DNA from: Synechococcales cyanobacterium PMM_0073
Lineage (GTDB): Bacteria; Cyanobacteriota; Cyanobacteriia; Elainellales; Elainellaceae
Reading direction: 5' to 3'
Assembly: GCA_949127695.1 (NCBI GenBank)
Contig: CASBQH010000196.1
Location: forward strand, 1 to 8,022
Length of the DNA: 8,022 nt
The notes below the pieces were generated by a model that was given only the letters and a program-made list of their open reading frames with translations, was not told where the DNA came from and made no database searches. Positions 1 through 6,955 of this stretch are shown in pieces (the stretch's first letter is position 1; every line of letters starts with the position of its first letter). Made by a program: the position numbers and the translations under genes.

Positions 1-122
1 GCTCACTGGGAAACCAAAGGCTAATCGAGTCACCTGCCAAAATGCTGAGGTGGGCAGGAGCGCGTTCGGCGGTGGCGGTGGCCTCTTGCTTCAGCAAATC
101 GAGCCACTGGCTGTAGGTGAGC
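1..122 (-). pseudogene. Inverted internal segment of the SGNH hydrolase gene (block I, GDSI)
   Basis: Read on the minus strand from 121 to 2, this gives 40 uninterrupted codons starting LTYSQWLDLL and ending SILAGDSISLWFPSE. This matches the usual cyanobacterial SGNH layout of a YxxW helix followed by the G-D-S nucleophile block, with the Ser codon at 28-26. Base 1, read on the minus strand, is the first base of the next Leu codon. Joining the segment to base 123 onward restores the protein in frame as FPSE-LLPSGRHWLNQG. The segment is flanked by the 6-bp inverted repeat GCTCAC (1-6) and GTGAGC (117-122), so the exact breakpoints cannot be placed within those arms. The reading is direct from the sequence. 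Whether it is a real inversion or a fold-back artefact at a contig edge is inference. Confidence 0.85.
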
Positions 123-637
123 TGCTGCCCAGCGGGCGGCATTGGCTCAACCAGGGTATATCCGGCGAGACTTCAGCAGGGCTGCTGCGACGGCTGGAGC
201 TGTTTGACCAGACGCAGCCCCAGACTATTTTTGTGATGATCGGCATTAACGATCTGCTGAAGGGCGTTTCTGACCAAACGCTGTTGGCCAACCAGCAGCT
301 GATTTTGCAGGACTTGCAGACCCAGCATCCGCAGGCTCAGATTGTGCTGCAATCCATTCTGCCCTATGCCGAAATCTCCAGCTGGGAAGGCAGTAGCCGC
401 CTCCAGGCTATTCCAAATCAGCGGATTCAGGCGCTGAACCTTCAGCTGGAAGCCATGGCGCAGCAGAGCGGAGCCTATTTTTTAGATCTCTACCCGCTGT
501 TTGCCAACCCAGCAGGCTATCTGCGCCCCGAACTCAGCACAGATGGGCTGCACCTCAGTCCACAGGGCTACCAGACTTGGAGTATTGCCCTACAGGTATA
601 CAGCCGCGAAGTCTTAAACCTAGCCGTCGCTCAGTAG
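119..637 (+). CDS. SGNH/GDSL-type hydrolase, 3' part (catalytic Ser block inverted upstream)
   Basis: The family is serine esterases/lipases of the SGNH fold; the substrate cannot be predicted. Visible here are block II (NQGISGE, Gly at 155-157), block III (GIND, 242-253, oxyanion-hole Asn) and block V (TDGLH, catalytic Asp 542-544 and His 551-553). Block I (GDS, nucleophile Ser) is absent from this reading frame. It lies on the minus strand at 26-34 inside an inverted segment. The plus frame stays open left of 119 to the window edge and could start at a GTG at 50. But those codons give a Gly-rich, non-family N-terminus and are simply the antisense of the true coding segment, so I count only 119 onward as sense coding. 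The full N-terminus, and any signal peptide, is outside the window. ispH follows 83 nt downstream on the same strand. Family assignment is firm; whether the gene is intact in the organism is unknown. Confidence 0.88.
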   Translation, partial: ELLPSGRHWLNQGISGETSAGLLRRLELFDQTQPQTIFVMIGINDLLKGVSDQTLLANQQLILQDLQTQHPQAQIVLQSILPYAEISSWEGSSRLQAIPNQRIQALNLQLEAMAQQSGAYFLDLYPLFANPAGYLRPELSTDGLHLSPQGYQTWSIALQVYSREVLNLAVAQ

Positions 638-652
638 CCGCTGGGAAGCGAC
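626..652 (+). terminator. Hairpin spanning the SGNH hydrolase stop codon (possible terminator)
   Basis: GTCGCTCAG (626-634) can pair with CTG (641-643) and AGCGAC (647-652), leaving a six-base loop and a three-base bulge (644-646). The TAG stop (635-637) sits in the loop. No T-run follows, so it is not a classical Rho-independent terminator. It could be an RNA stability element or chance pairing. Confidence 0.22.
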
Positions 653-659
653 CATCTGA

Positions 660-681
660 TAGGCTGAGAGGTAGGCTGAGA
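660..681. repeat. Tandem direct repeat TAGGCTGAGA x2 upstream of ispH
   Basis: Two perfect 10-bp copies (660-669 and 672-681) are separated by GG, giving a 12-bp period, and end 39 nt before the ispH ATG. A duplicated motif in a promoter region can be a binding site for a dimeric regulator. It does not match the HLR1 consensus bound by RpaB in cyanobacteria, and I recognise no named operator. Confidence 0.4.
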
Positions 682-720
682 AAAACTGCGCTACTAGATC
701 GTTAAGTAAGACAATCAAGC

Positions 721-1926
721 ATGGATACCAAAGCATTTAAGCGATCGCTGAATCACTCTGAAACCTACCACCGCAAAGGGTTTGGGCATGAAGCTGAAGT
801 TTCTGGCCTGATGCAGTCTGAATACCAGAGCGATCTGATTCAGCAGATCCGCAGCCAGCAGGGGACTTTACAGCGCGGTGAAGTGACGATTCGCTTGGCC
901 GAAGCTTTTGGGTTTTGCTGGGGCGTGGAGCGGGCGGTGGCCATGGCCTACGAAACCCGGCAGCATTTCCCAACCGAGCAGATTTGGATTACCAACGAGA
1001 TTATTCACAACCCGTCGGTGAATCAGCAGCTGCGCGAGATGCGGGTCGAGTTTATTCAGGTCATAGAGGGCGAGAAAGATTTTTCAGGCGTTCAATCCGG
1101 CGACGTGGTGATTTTGCCCGCCTTTGGCGCTAGCGTCCAGGAAATGCAGCTGCTTAACGATCGCGGCTGTACCATTGTGGACACCACCTGTCCCTGGGTT
1201 TCTAAAGTTTGGAACACCGTCGAGAAGCATAAAAAAAACAGCTATACCTCGATTATTCACGGCAAATATAACCACGAAGAAACCGTCGCCACCAGCTCGT
1301 TTGCCGGCGTTTATTTGATTGTGCTGAATCTGGCTCAGGCGCAATATGTCAGTGACTATATTCTCCAAGGCGGCAACCGCGACGAGTTTTTGGCTAAGTT
1401 CAGCAACGCTTGCTCGGTGGGGTTTGACCCAGACCGTGACTTGCAGCAGGTCGGCATTGCCAATCAAACCACCATGCTCAAAGGCGAAACCGAGCAGATT
1501 GGCAAGCTGTTTGAACATACAATGCTGAAAAAATATGGCCCTGCTCAGCTCAATCAGCATTTTCTCAGCTTCAACACAATCTGCGACGCTACCCAAGAGC
1601 GCCAAGATGCGATGTTTCAGCTCGTCGAAGACCAGCTTGACCTGATGGTAGTAATCGGCGGCTACAACTCTTCCAACACCACGCACCTACAAGAGATCGC
1701 CGTCGAGCGCGGCATTCCTTCCTATCACATCGACAGCGCTGATCGGATTGGCTCCGGCAATCGCGTTGAGCATAAGCCGCTGCACCGCGAACTTGAGACT
1801 CAGCTCAACTGGCTACCTGACGGCGAAATTACGGTTGGGATCACATCAGGAGCCTCTACGCCAGATCGCGTCGTTGAAGCCGTGATTGAACAGATTTTCG
1901 CGATTAAAGCCGCTCCGGTCTGCTGA
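721..1926 (+). CDS. ispH: 4-hydroxy-3-methylbut-2-enyl diphosphate reductase (IspH/LytB)
   Basis: This is the last enzyme of the MEP pathway. It reductively dehydrates HMBPP to isopentenyl and dimethylallyl diphosphate using a [4Fe-4S] cluster, in the cytoplasm, and supplies carotenoids, the phytol of chlorophyll and quinones. The protein has 401 residues, the normal length of the cyanobacterial/plant form, with its ~50-residue N-terminal extension ([10 protein letters not shown] start). The three cluster cysteines are C66 ([11 protein letters not shown]), C157 ([10 protein letters not shown]) and C288 (NTICDATQ). Substrate-binding residues are H96 (IIHN), H185 and E187 (NHEET), and the NSSNT block at 316-320. 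The position of E. coli His74 is Phe (PAFGAS), as I recall for plant and cyanobacterial enzymes, so this is a lineage trait rather than damage. The ATG at 721 has no clear Shine-Dalgarno, as is common in cyanobacteria. HIP1 (GCGATCGC) lies at 741-748. The 3' end overlaps the convergent kinase gene. Confidence 0.98.
   Translation: MDTKAFKRSLNHSETYHRKGFGHEAEVSGLMQSEYQSDLIQQIRSQQGTLQRGEVTIRLAEAFGFCWGVERAVAMAYETRQHFPTEQIWITNEIIHNPSVNQQLREMRVEFIQVIEGEKDFSGVQSGDVVILPAFGASVQEMQLLNDRGCTIVDTTCPWVSKVWNTVEKHKKNSYTSIIHGKYNHEETVATSSFAGVYLIVLNLAQAQYVSDYILQGGNRDEFLAKFSNACSVGFDPDRDLQQVGIANQTTMLKGETEQIGKLFEHTMLKKYGPAQLNQHFLSFNTICDATQERQDAMFQLVEDQLDLMVVIGGYNSSNTTHLQEIAVERGIPSYHIDSADRIGSGNRVEHKPLHRELETQLNWLPDGEITVGITSGASTPDRVVEAVIEQIFAIKAAPVC
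741..748. repeat. HIP1 palindrome GCGATCGC
   Basis: A perfect Highly Iterated Palindrome 1 octamer within codons 7-10 of ispH. It is over-represented in many cyanobacterial genomes and supports that assignment. It is the only perfect copy I found by eye in this window. Confidence 0.8.
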
Positions 1927-3352
1927 GCGGTTTGATGGGTAGTGCTAGTCGAAACTGGCTGCCCGCCCCCACCTGCGACTCAAAGCTGAGACTGCCGCCA
2001 TGCTTTACGGCAATCTGGTGGCTCAGCGCTAGTCCCAACCCGTTGCCTTCGCCCATTGGCTTGGTCGTAAAAAATGGGTCAAAGATCCGATGCTGAACGG
2101 CTTCAGCAATACCGCAGCCATTGTCCGTGATCACAATTGCGATCTGCGCTGGCTGAGCCTCACTGGCCGGAATCCTCAGCGTCTCAATCGTGATCTGAGG
2201 TGATTCTGTCCACAAATTTTCCCCCACGCCTGTAGTTAGCGCGTCGATAGCATTATTCAGCAGATAGAGCAGCGCTTGGTTGAGCTGGCTGATGTAGCAT
2301 TCCATCGGCGACAGTTCGCCACATTTTTTGATCACCTGCACCGCGAGCCGCTGCTCTGTCGCCTGTAACCGATGCTGCAACAGCAAGAGCGCACTCTCGA
2401 TATTTTCATGCAGATCAACTGTTTTGAGTTCAGCTTCATCCAGCCGCGAGAAAGTGCGGAGCGAGCAAACCATCTGCTGAATTCGCTGCGTACCGTTTGT
2501 CATCGACCCCAAAATATGCGGTAGATCAGTGCTGATAAACTCCAGATCAATGGCATCTTGCCGCCTCTGAATCGGCTCAACAGGCTCTGGATAATGCTGC
2601 TGATAAAGCTGGAGTAGCTCCAGTACCTCTTGAGTATGTCTCCGCGTAAAGTCGAGATTGCCCTGCAAAAAGTTGATCGGATTGTTAATTTCATGGGCAA
2701 TTCCGGCCACCAGCTGCCCCAAGCTCGACATTTTTTCGCTGTGGATTAGCTGAGCTTGGGTTTGACGCAGCTGCTTGAGCAGATAGGTCAAGTCGTGATT
2801 TTGGCGCTTTAGCTCTGTCTCGGCGGCGGCCTGTTTGGCAACACTGGTTTCGAGCTGCGCCAGCTTAATCCGTAGCTCTAGCTGAGAGATCACCTGTCGC
2901 CCCAAAGCTTGCAATGCCTCCAGCTGAGCAGTCGTGAGCTGGCGCGGCTGACGGTCGATGGCGCAGAGTGTACCCAGCGCAAAGCCATCGGGCGTGACAA
3001 GTGGCGCTCCGGCGTAGAAGCGAATATCGGGCGCGGAAGTGACGAGTGGATTATTGGCAAACCGCTGATCTTCAAGCGTGTTGGGCACCAGAAACACCTG
3101 CTCAGGCTCACAGATTGCATGGGCACAAAAGGCTAGCTCACGCGGCGTTTCGCTGGCCTCCAGTCCCACCTTTGACTTAAACCACTGCCGATGCTCGTCC
3201 ACCAGGCTAACCAGGGCAATTGGCACTTCACAAATCTGGGCGGCCAGCCGGGTCAAATCATCGAAGGCGGCTTCGGCTGCGCTATCCAAAACGCCGTAGC
3301 GCTGGAGGGCAGCAAGTCGCTGCGGTTCGTTCTGAGGCTGAGGAGGCTGCAT
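1904..3352 (-). CDS. GAF-domain sensor histidine kinase (cytoplasmic, orphan)
   Basis: A 482-residue two-component sensor kinase with no transmembrane segment or signal peptide visible, so probably soluble. An N-terminal GAF domain (about residues 10-160; [34 protein letters not shown]) is followed by a helical, coiled-coil-like linker (about 160-205). Next comes the H-box ([16 protein letters not shown], phospho-acceptor H220), then the HATPase_c domain: N-box LLNNAIDAL (N366/N367), G1 DNGCGI (410-415), F-box FDPFFTTKP (424-432) and G2 [10 protein letters not shown] (434-443). All boxes needed for ATP binding and autophosphorylation are present. The GAF is of the general type; I see no basis for assigning a bilin or other ligand. 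No response regulator is next to it, so its partner is elsewhere. The ATG at 3352 fits the family start ([16 protein letters not shown]). The GNAT gene ends 42 nt upstream on the same strand, suggesting co-transcription. Confidence 0.95.
   Translation of the reverse strand: MQPPQPQNEPQRLAALQRYGVLDSAAEAAFDDLTRLAAQICEVPIALVSLVDEHRQWFKSKVGLEASETPRELAFCAHAICEPEQVFLVPNTLEDQRFANNPLVTSAPDIRFYAGAPLVTPDGFALGTLCAIDRQPRQLTTAQLEALQALGRQVISQLELRIKLAQLETSVAKQAAAETELKRQNHDLTYLLKQLRQTQAQLIHSEKMSSLGQLVAGIAHEINNPINFLQGNLDFTRRHTQEVLELLQLYQQHYPEPVEPIQRRQDAIDLEFISTDLPHILGSMTNGTQRIQQMVCSLRTFSRLDEAELKTVDLHENIESALLLLQHRLQATEQRLAVQVIKKCGELSPMECYISQLNQALLYLLNNAIDALTTGVGENLWTESPQITIETLRIPASEAQPAQIAIVITDNGCGIAEAVQHRIFDPFFTTKPMGEGNGLGLALSHQIAVKHGGSLSFESQVGAGSQFRLALPIKPLSRPERL
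1906..1933. terminator. Possible shared bidirectional terminator of ispH and the kinase gene
   Basis: CCGCT (1910-1914) pairs with AGCGG (1926-1930) across an 11-base loop. It is flanked by AAA on the left (1906-1908, one bulged G) and TTT on the right (1931-1933), so transcripts from either strand would form a stem followed by a short U-run. It lies within the overlapping 3' ends of the two convergent genes, the only place where a dedicated terminator could sit between them. The stem is short, so support is weak. Confidence 0.3.
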
Positions 3353-3394
3353 GGTTAAATTGCTAAACGTCTGCCCAGAACATGCCCCAACTCT

Positions 3395-3994
3395 CTACTC
3401 TGGAATCGATGACAGCGGGTTACTCCAGATATCTTCATCAATTAGCAAGTCATCAATGATCAAATCTTGACTTTCCGAGCGGCGGTGACAGAACTCGTCT
3501 CGTGAGACTGCATAGCAAACGACCTCTGTGCCGTTGTACTGCATGTTTTTTTGGTAGCGCATCCCCAGTTTCTGCATGACGCGCTGGGATGCCGCATTGG
3601 CTGGCCCAGTCACCGCCACAATCTGCGATAAGTTGAGCTGCTCAAATCCCCAGTCCAGCACGGCAGTTGCGGCTTCAGTGGCGAGTCCTTGCTTCCAGTA
3701 GCTGGGGTGAATGGTGTAAGTCAGCTCGACTTCAGGCGTGCCAGCGAGGTAGTGCAAGCCGCAATGTCCCAACAGCTGCTGGGTTTGCCGATCGACCAAT
3801 GCCCAAGTACCAAATCCATGCTGCTGCCAGTGATTTAAGCGCTGGCGCAAGATCTTCTCGGTATTGTGAATCGATAAAATACCCGTTGGCGAGAGCGCCG
3901 CCGCGACTTGGGGCTGGCTATAAATTTCTCGGTGCAGCATCTCCAGATCAGCTGGCACAAAGCGTCTAAACAGCAGGCGGCGGGTAGTTGGCAT
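3395..3994 (-). CDS. GNAT-family N-acetyltransferase (RimJ/RimL-like)
   Basis: A predicted acetyl-CoA-dependent N-acetyltransferase of the ribosomal-protein/amino-group acetylating branch; the acceptor is unknown. The 199-residue protein starts TRRLLFRRFVPADLEML, the typical beta-1 of this group. The acetyl-CoA motif A is at about 98-110 (SYWKQGLATEAAT). The beta-5/alpha-4 segment at 121-146 contains VTGPANAASQRVMQKLGM, where the Asn and the KLGM turn are family hallmarks. I place the start at ATG 3994. The frame stays open to a GTG at 4048, but those 18 extra codons precede the family's usual first strand and look unconserved; neither start has a clear ribosome site. After the usual end (about SRDEF, 168) there is an unusual acidic tail of ~31 residues (LIIDDLLIDEDIW). 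The kinase gene follows after 42 nt; pgm diverges on the other side. Confidence 0.9.
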   Translation of the reverse strand: MPTTRRLLFRRFVPADLEMLHREIYSQPQVAAALSPTGILSIHNTEKILRQRLNHWQQHGFGTWALVDRQTQQLLGHCGLHYLAGTPEVELTYTIHPSYWKQGLATEAATAVLDWGFEQLNLSQIVAVTGPANAASQRVMQKLGMRYQKNMQYNGTEVVCYAVSRDEFCHRRSESQDLIIDDLLIDEDIWSNPLSSIPE

Positions 3995-4113
3995 AGCGGT
4001 AGAGGCAGCAAACAAGCAGGCTGGCCGCAGTCTAGCATCCTCAAACACGTCTGCTGTCTGACATTTCAGGCTATTGTGAACATGAACACCCCCAACAGAA
4101 GGGAGCGCACAAG
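3995..4113. promoter_or_regulatory. Divergent intergenic region between the GNAT gene and pgm
   Basis: These 119 nt must hold the promoters for pgm and probably for the GNAT-kinase pair. I see a perfect tandem hexamer TGAACA-TGAACA (4077-4088) and a good Shine-Dalgarno for pgm, AAGGGAG at 4099-4105, 8 nt before the ATG. No convincing -35/-10 pair could be fixed by eye. Confidence 0.45.
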
Positions 4114-5772
4114 ATGCAAACCGCAGAAAAGATTAGCCCGCTAGCCGGGAAGCTCGCGCCTGCCGACAGTTTGATCGATGTCGCCAAGCTGTTGGATCAG
4201 TATTACACGACGCAGCCTGACCCCAACAACCCGCTGCAAAAGGTGAGCTTCGGCACATCCGGCCATCGAGGTTCTTCGGCGCTGGGCAGCTTCAACGAGG
4301 CGCATATTTTAGCGATGTCGCAGGCGGTGGCCGAATACCGCAAAGCCCAAGGCATCACCGGCCCGCTTTACATGGGCATGGACTCACATGTGCTCTCAGC
4401 TCCAGCCCAAAAAACGGCGCTCGAGGTGCTGTCCGCCTGTGGCGTTGAGCTATTTATTGCCCCAACCGAAAGCTACGCCCAGTTTACGCCCACGCCCGTC
4501 GTCTCCCACGCCATCTTAAGCTACAACAAAGGCCGCAGCAGCGGTTTGGCCGACGGCATTATCATCACGCCTTCCCACAACCCGCCCAGCGACGGCGGCT
4601 TCAAATACAACCCGCCCAGCGGTGGCCCTGCCGAACCCGAAGCGACCCAATGGATTCAAGAGCGGGCGAACGCACTGATGGCAGGGGCAAATCGCGAGGT
4701 GCAGCGCCAGGGCTACGAGACGGCGCTAAGAGCCAGCAGCACCCATATTTTTGACTTCATTTCGCCCTATGTCAATGACCTGGAAAACATCATTGACATC
4801 GACGTAATCCGAGCATCCGGGCTGCGGATTGGCGCTGATCCATTGGGTAGCTCAAATATTGCCTACTGGGAGCCAATTATTAACCGCTACGGCTTGAACA
4901 TCCAAATTGTCAACAAATCCATTGATCCAACCTTCAAATTCATGCCCGCCGACTGGGACGGCAAGATTCGGATGGACTGCTCCTCGCGCTATGCGATGGC
5001 CAACCTGATCAAGCTAAAAGACGACTACGACATCGCTTTCGGCAACGACACCGACTCCGATCGTCACGGCATTGTCACGCCCACGGCTGGCCTGATGAAC
5101 CCGAACCATTTCCTCTCGGTGGCAATTTCCTACCTGTTCACCCACCGCACCGACTGGCCTGCTTCTGCCGCAATTGGCAAAACTCTGGTCAGCAGCAGCA
5201 TGATTGAGCGCGTCGGCAAAATGCTGGGGCGTCCGGTCTATGAAGTGCCGGTTGGCTTTAAGTGGTTTGTCTCTGGATTGCTGGATGGCTCGCTGGGCTT
5301 TGGCGGCGAAGAGAGCGCTGGAGCTTCGTTTTTGCGGAAAGACGGCACGGTTTGGACGACCGACAAAGACGGCATCATCATGGATCTGCTGGCGGCAGAA
5401 ATCACGGCGCGCACGGGCAAAGACCCCAGCCAGCATTACCAGGATCTGACCGCCCAACTCGGCAATCCTTACTACAGTCGTGTAGATGCGCCCGCCACGC
5501 CAGAGCAGAAAGCGAGTCTGAGCAAGCTGGCTCCCGAAGATGTGCAGGCAGAGAATCTGGCTGGCGACCGGATTACGGCCAAGCTGACTAAAGCGCCGGG
5601 AAACCATGCCTCGATTGGTGGCCTCAAAGTCGTGACCGAAAACGGCTGGTTTGCGGCTCGGCCTTCCGGCACCGAAAACGTCTACAAAATCTACGCGGAG
5701 AGCTTCAAAAGCGAAGCCCACCTCGACCAGATTTTGAGCGAAGCCAGCCAGATCGTCAACGCGGCGCTCTAG
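4114..5772 (+). CDS. pgm: Phosphoglucomutase, alpha-D-glucose phosphate-specific
   Basis: This enzyme interconverts glucose-1-phosphate and glucose-6-phosphate. It links glycogen and nucleotide-sugar synthesis to glycolysis and the pentose phosphate pathway, in the cytoplasm. At 552 residues it is close to the E. coli Pgm length (~546) and collinear with it. Visible motifs are an N-terminal FGTSGHRGS (46-54); the phosphoserine loop ITPSHNPP with S154; the metal loop NDTDSDRHG (D312, D314, D316, R317), which keeps the DxDxDR Mg2+ ligands; the sugar-selectivity loop GEESAG (398-403); and the C-terminal phosphate-binding loop RPSGTE (516-521). All four active-site loops are intact, so the enzyme should be functional. 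The start at 4114 is supported by the AAGGGAG ribosome site with 8-nt spacing. The TPR gene converges 26 nt after the stop; I see no convincing terminator hairpin in that gap. Confidence 0.98.
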   Translation: MQTAEKISPLAGKLAPADSLIDVAKLLDQYYTTQPDPNNPLQKVSFGTSGHRGSSALGSFNEAHILAMSQAVAEYRKAQGITGPLYMGMDSHVLSAPAQKTALEVLSACGVELFIAPTESYAQFTPTPVVSHAILSYNKGRSSGLADGIIITPSHNPPSDGGFKYNPPSGGPAEPEATQWIQERANALMAGANREVQRQGYETALRASSTHIFDFISPYVNDLENIIDIDVIRASGLRIGADPLGSSNIAYWEPIINRYGLNIQIVNKSIDPTFKFMPADWDGKIRMDCSSRYAMANLIKLKDDYDIAFGNDTDSDRHGIVTPTAGLMNPNHFLSVAISYLFTHRTDWPASAAIGKTLVSSSMIERVGKMLGRPVYEVPVGFKWFVSGLLDGSLGFGGEESAGASFLRKDGTVWTTDKDGIIMDLLAAEITARTGKDPSQHYQDLTAQLGNPYYSRVDAPATPEQKASLSKLAPEDVQAENLAGDRITAKLTKAPGNHASIGGLKVVTENGWFAARPSGTENVYKIYAESFKSEAHLDQILSEASQIVNAAL

Positions 5773-5798
5773 CCTTCGCTCGTTAGCTCTCAAGCCCG

Positions 5799-6614
5799 CT
5801 ACCGCTTTTGCATCAATTCCTGAAACGCCTCAGCCTGCCGAATTGCGTCAAAGCTCATGTCGGTCTGCGCCATGACGCGATAGAGGTTGGGGCTGAGGAT
5901 AATCGCCCGGTGCAGATTTTTGATCGCCATCTCCACATCTTGACGTAGGGCATAGGAGCTGGCTTTGCCATACCAGGCGTTGGGGTTATCAGACTTGTAG
6001 CCCAAAGACTTGTCGAAGCTGGCAATGGCTTCTTCGTGGCGGTTGAGTTTAGTCAGCACTAGGCCGCGATAGTTCCAGGCGTAGTAGCAGCTGCGCTTGA
6101 TTGCCAGCGTCGTATCCAGGCTGTTAAAGGCATCTTCGTAGCGCCGCAGTGAAGCCAGCGCCACCGCTCGACTGTACCAAGCGCGATAGTTGTCGGGCTT
6201 ATATTCAATCGCTTTGTCAAAGCTGGCAATTGCCTCTTTGTAGCGGTAGAGGCAGGCGTAGGCATGGCCTCGGTTGTACCAGATCTTGGCGTTTTCGGGG
6301 TCATACTTCAGCGCCTTGCTAAAGCTAATAATTGCCTGCTCGTAGCGGCCTAGTTTGGCCTGCGCGATGCCTTTGCCATGCCAGCTGAGGCTGGATTTAG
6401 GCTTGATTTGCAGCGCCTTTTCAAAGCTAGAAACGGCATCTTCGTGCGAGCCTAGCTCATAGAGCGCAAAGCCGCGCTGTGCCCAGGCTTCGTGATGTTC
6501 GGGCTGTTGATCAAGCAGTTTATCGAAGCGAGCCACCGCGCCCTCAAATCGTTTGACGTTGAATAGTGCGTTGCCTTGGTCGTACCAGGTTTGCAGCTCT
6601 GGATTCTGAGGCAT
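5799..6614 (-). CDS. Tetratricopeptide repeat (TPR) protein
   Basis: A 271-residue protein made almost entirely of TPRs, helical hairpins that serve as protein-binding scaffolds; its partner is unknown. Seven consecutive 34-residue units run from about residue 5 to 242, each with the WxxxG-type helix A and an A-x-x-x-F/L-type helix B. A Trp recurs at exactly residues 10, 44, 78, 112, 146, 180 and 214, with no insertion or deletion between units. A degenerate capping helix closes the C-terminus (AEAFQELMQKR). I see no signal peptide or membrane segment from this start, so it is probably cytoplasmic. The frame continues upstream to a possible start at 6890, but those 92 codons (Cys/Pro-rich, no TPR) look like non-coding spacer. 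ATG 6614, directly before the first repeat, is preferred although no Shine-Dalgarno is clear. Convergent with pgm; no functional link is evident. Confidence 0.93.
   Translation of the reverse strand: MPQNPELQTWYDQGNALFNVKRFEGAVARFDKLLDQQPEHHEAWAQRGFALYELGSHEDAVSSFEKALQIKPKSSLSWHGKGIAQAKLGRYEQAIISFSKALKYDPENAKIWYNRGHAYACLYRYKEAIASFDKAIEYKPDNYRAWYSRAVALASLRRYEDAFNSLDTTLAIKRSCYYAWNYRGLVLTKLNRHEEAIASFDKSLGYKSDNPNAWYGKASSYALRQDVEMAIKNLHRAIILSPNLYRVMAQTDMSFDAIRQAEAFQELMQKR
5889..6602 (-). repeat. Seven 102-nt TPR-coding units
   Basis: Seven protein-level repeats of exactly 34 codons each lie within the TPR gene, phased by a Trp codon every 102 nt. Repeats are conserved in pattern rather than identical in DNA, so they are old duplications and not a fresh tandem array. 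Confidence 0.85.
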
Positions 6615-6815
6615 AGTTGCTTTGAGCCTAGGGTGAAGCCCTGTAAAGGATGGCAGATGCGCGGCAAGTCCTTGGCTAAATAATGCACCAGGGACGCCAG
6701 ATAGCAGAGACAGGCAACGGGGGACAAGTTCGCTCACGCAGTTTACGAATCGGGACGGTTGGGGGAAATATAATCTCCTGAGTTCAATTATTCCCAGGCC
6801 ATCCAATTGATTGAA

Positions 6816-6848
6816 AGAGCAGTGACAAACTTTATCTAACTCTGCTCT
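6816..6848. repeat. Inverted repeat AGAGCAG/CTGCTCT in the spacer
   Basis: Perfect 7-bp arms (6816-6822 and 6842-6848) surround a 19-nt AT-rich loop, about 200 nt upstream of the TPR start. On the minus strand the right arm runs into TTTC. It could be an operator with half-sites about 26 bp apart, a weak second terminator, or chance. Confidence 0.35.
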
Positions 6849-6856
6849 AAATCTGC

Positions 6857-6888
6857 AAAAAGACGGTTGTAGGCTGCAAACTTCAACC
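6857..6888 (-). terminator. Possible Rho-independent terminator after the PLP-enzyme gene
   Basis: On the minus strand, GGTTG (6888-6884) pairs with CAACC (6869-6865) over a 14-nt loop, followed within three bases by a run of five T (6861-6857). It lies about 70 nt after the stop codon of the gene ending at 6956. The T-run and position fit termination, but the stem is only 5 bp. Confidence 0.38.
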
Positions 6889-6955
6889 AAGCTTTAAACA
6901 ATTTGGCTAATTAGGTAGCTTTGAGCACCAAAAATAACTCAGCAATACTTAATAC

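Larger units (their letters stand above)
6615..6955. other. 341-nt intergenic region, no gene supported
   Basis: It separates the PLP-enzyme gene from the downstream TPR gene on the minus strand. The half next to the PLP gene (about 6770-6955) is clearly more AT-rich than the surrounding genes. It holds a possible terminator for the PLP gene (6857-6888) and a 7-bp inverted repeat (6816-6848). An AT-rich stretch reading TTATATTT on the minus strand (near 6767-6774) could be a -10 region for the TPR gene, but I find no matching -35. No tRNA-like cloverleaf or known riboswitch was recognised. Confidence 0.6.

Noticed and set aside
50..118. GTG start at 50 and a Gly-rich N-terminus (MGRSAFGGGGG) for the SGNH hydrolase
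   Set aside because: These codons are antisense to the family-matching GDSI segment on the minus strand, so the apparent N-terminus is a by-product of the inversion.
1084..1686. 200-codon open frame antisense to ispH
   Set aside because: It lies wholly inside a certain ispH gene, has no recognisable motif, and is explained by codon-composition shadowing.
3995..4048. 18-codon GTG-started extension of the GNAT protein
   Set aside because: It precedes the family's usual first beta strand, has no ribosome site, and would eat into the divergent promoter region.
5014..5793. 259-codon open frame antisense to pgm
   Set aside because: It shadows the conserved catalytic half of pgm; composition is Arg/Val/Phe-rich without domain-like pattern and there is no independent start context.
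5773..5798. Terminator between convergent pgm and the TPR gene
   Set aside because: The 26-nt gap holds no stem longer than a few bases and no T-run; any pairing requires a large loop reaching into the coding regions.
6615..6890. 92-codon N-terminal extension of the TPR protein
   Set aside because: It is in frame but Cys/Pro-rich with no TPR pattern, and lies over AT-rich spacer with inverted repeats; the ATG at 6614 directly precedes repeat 1.
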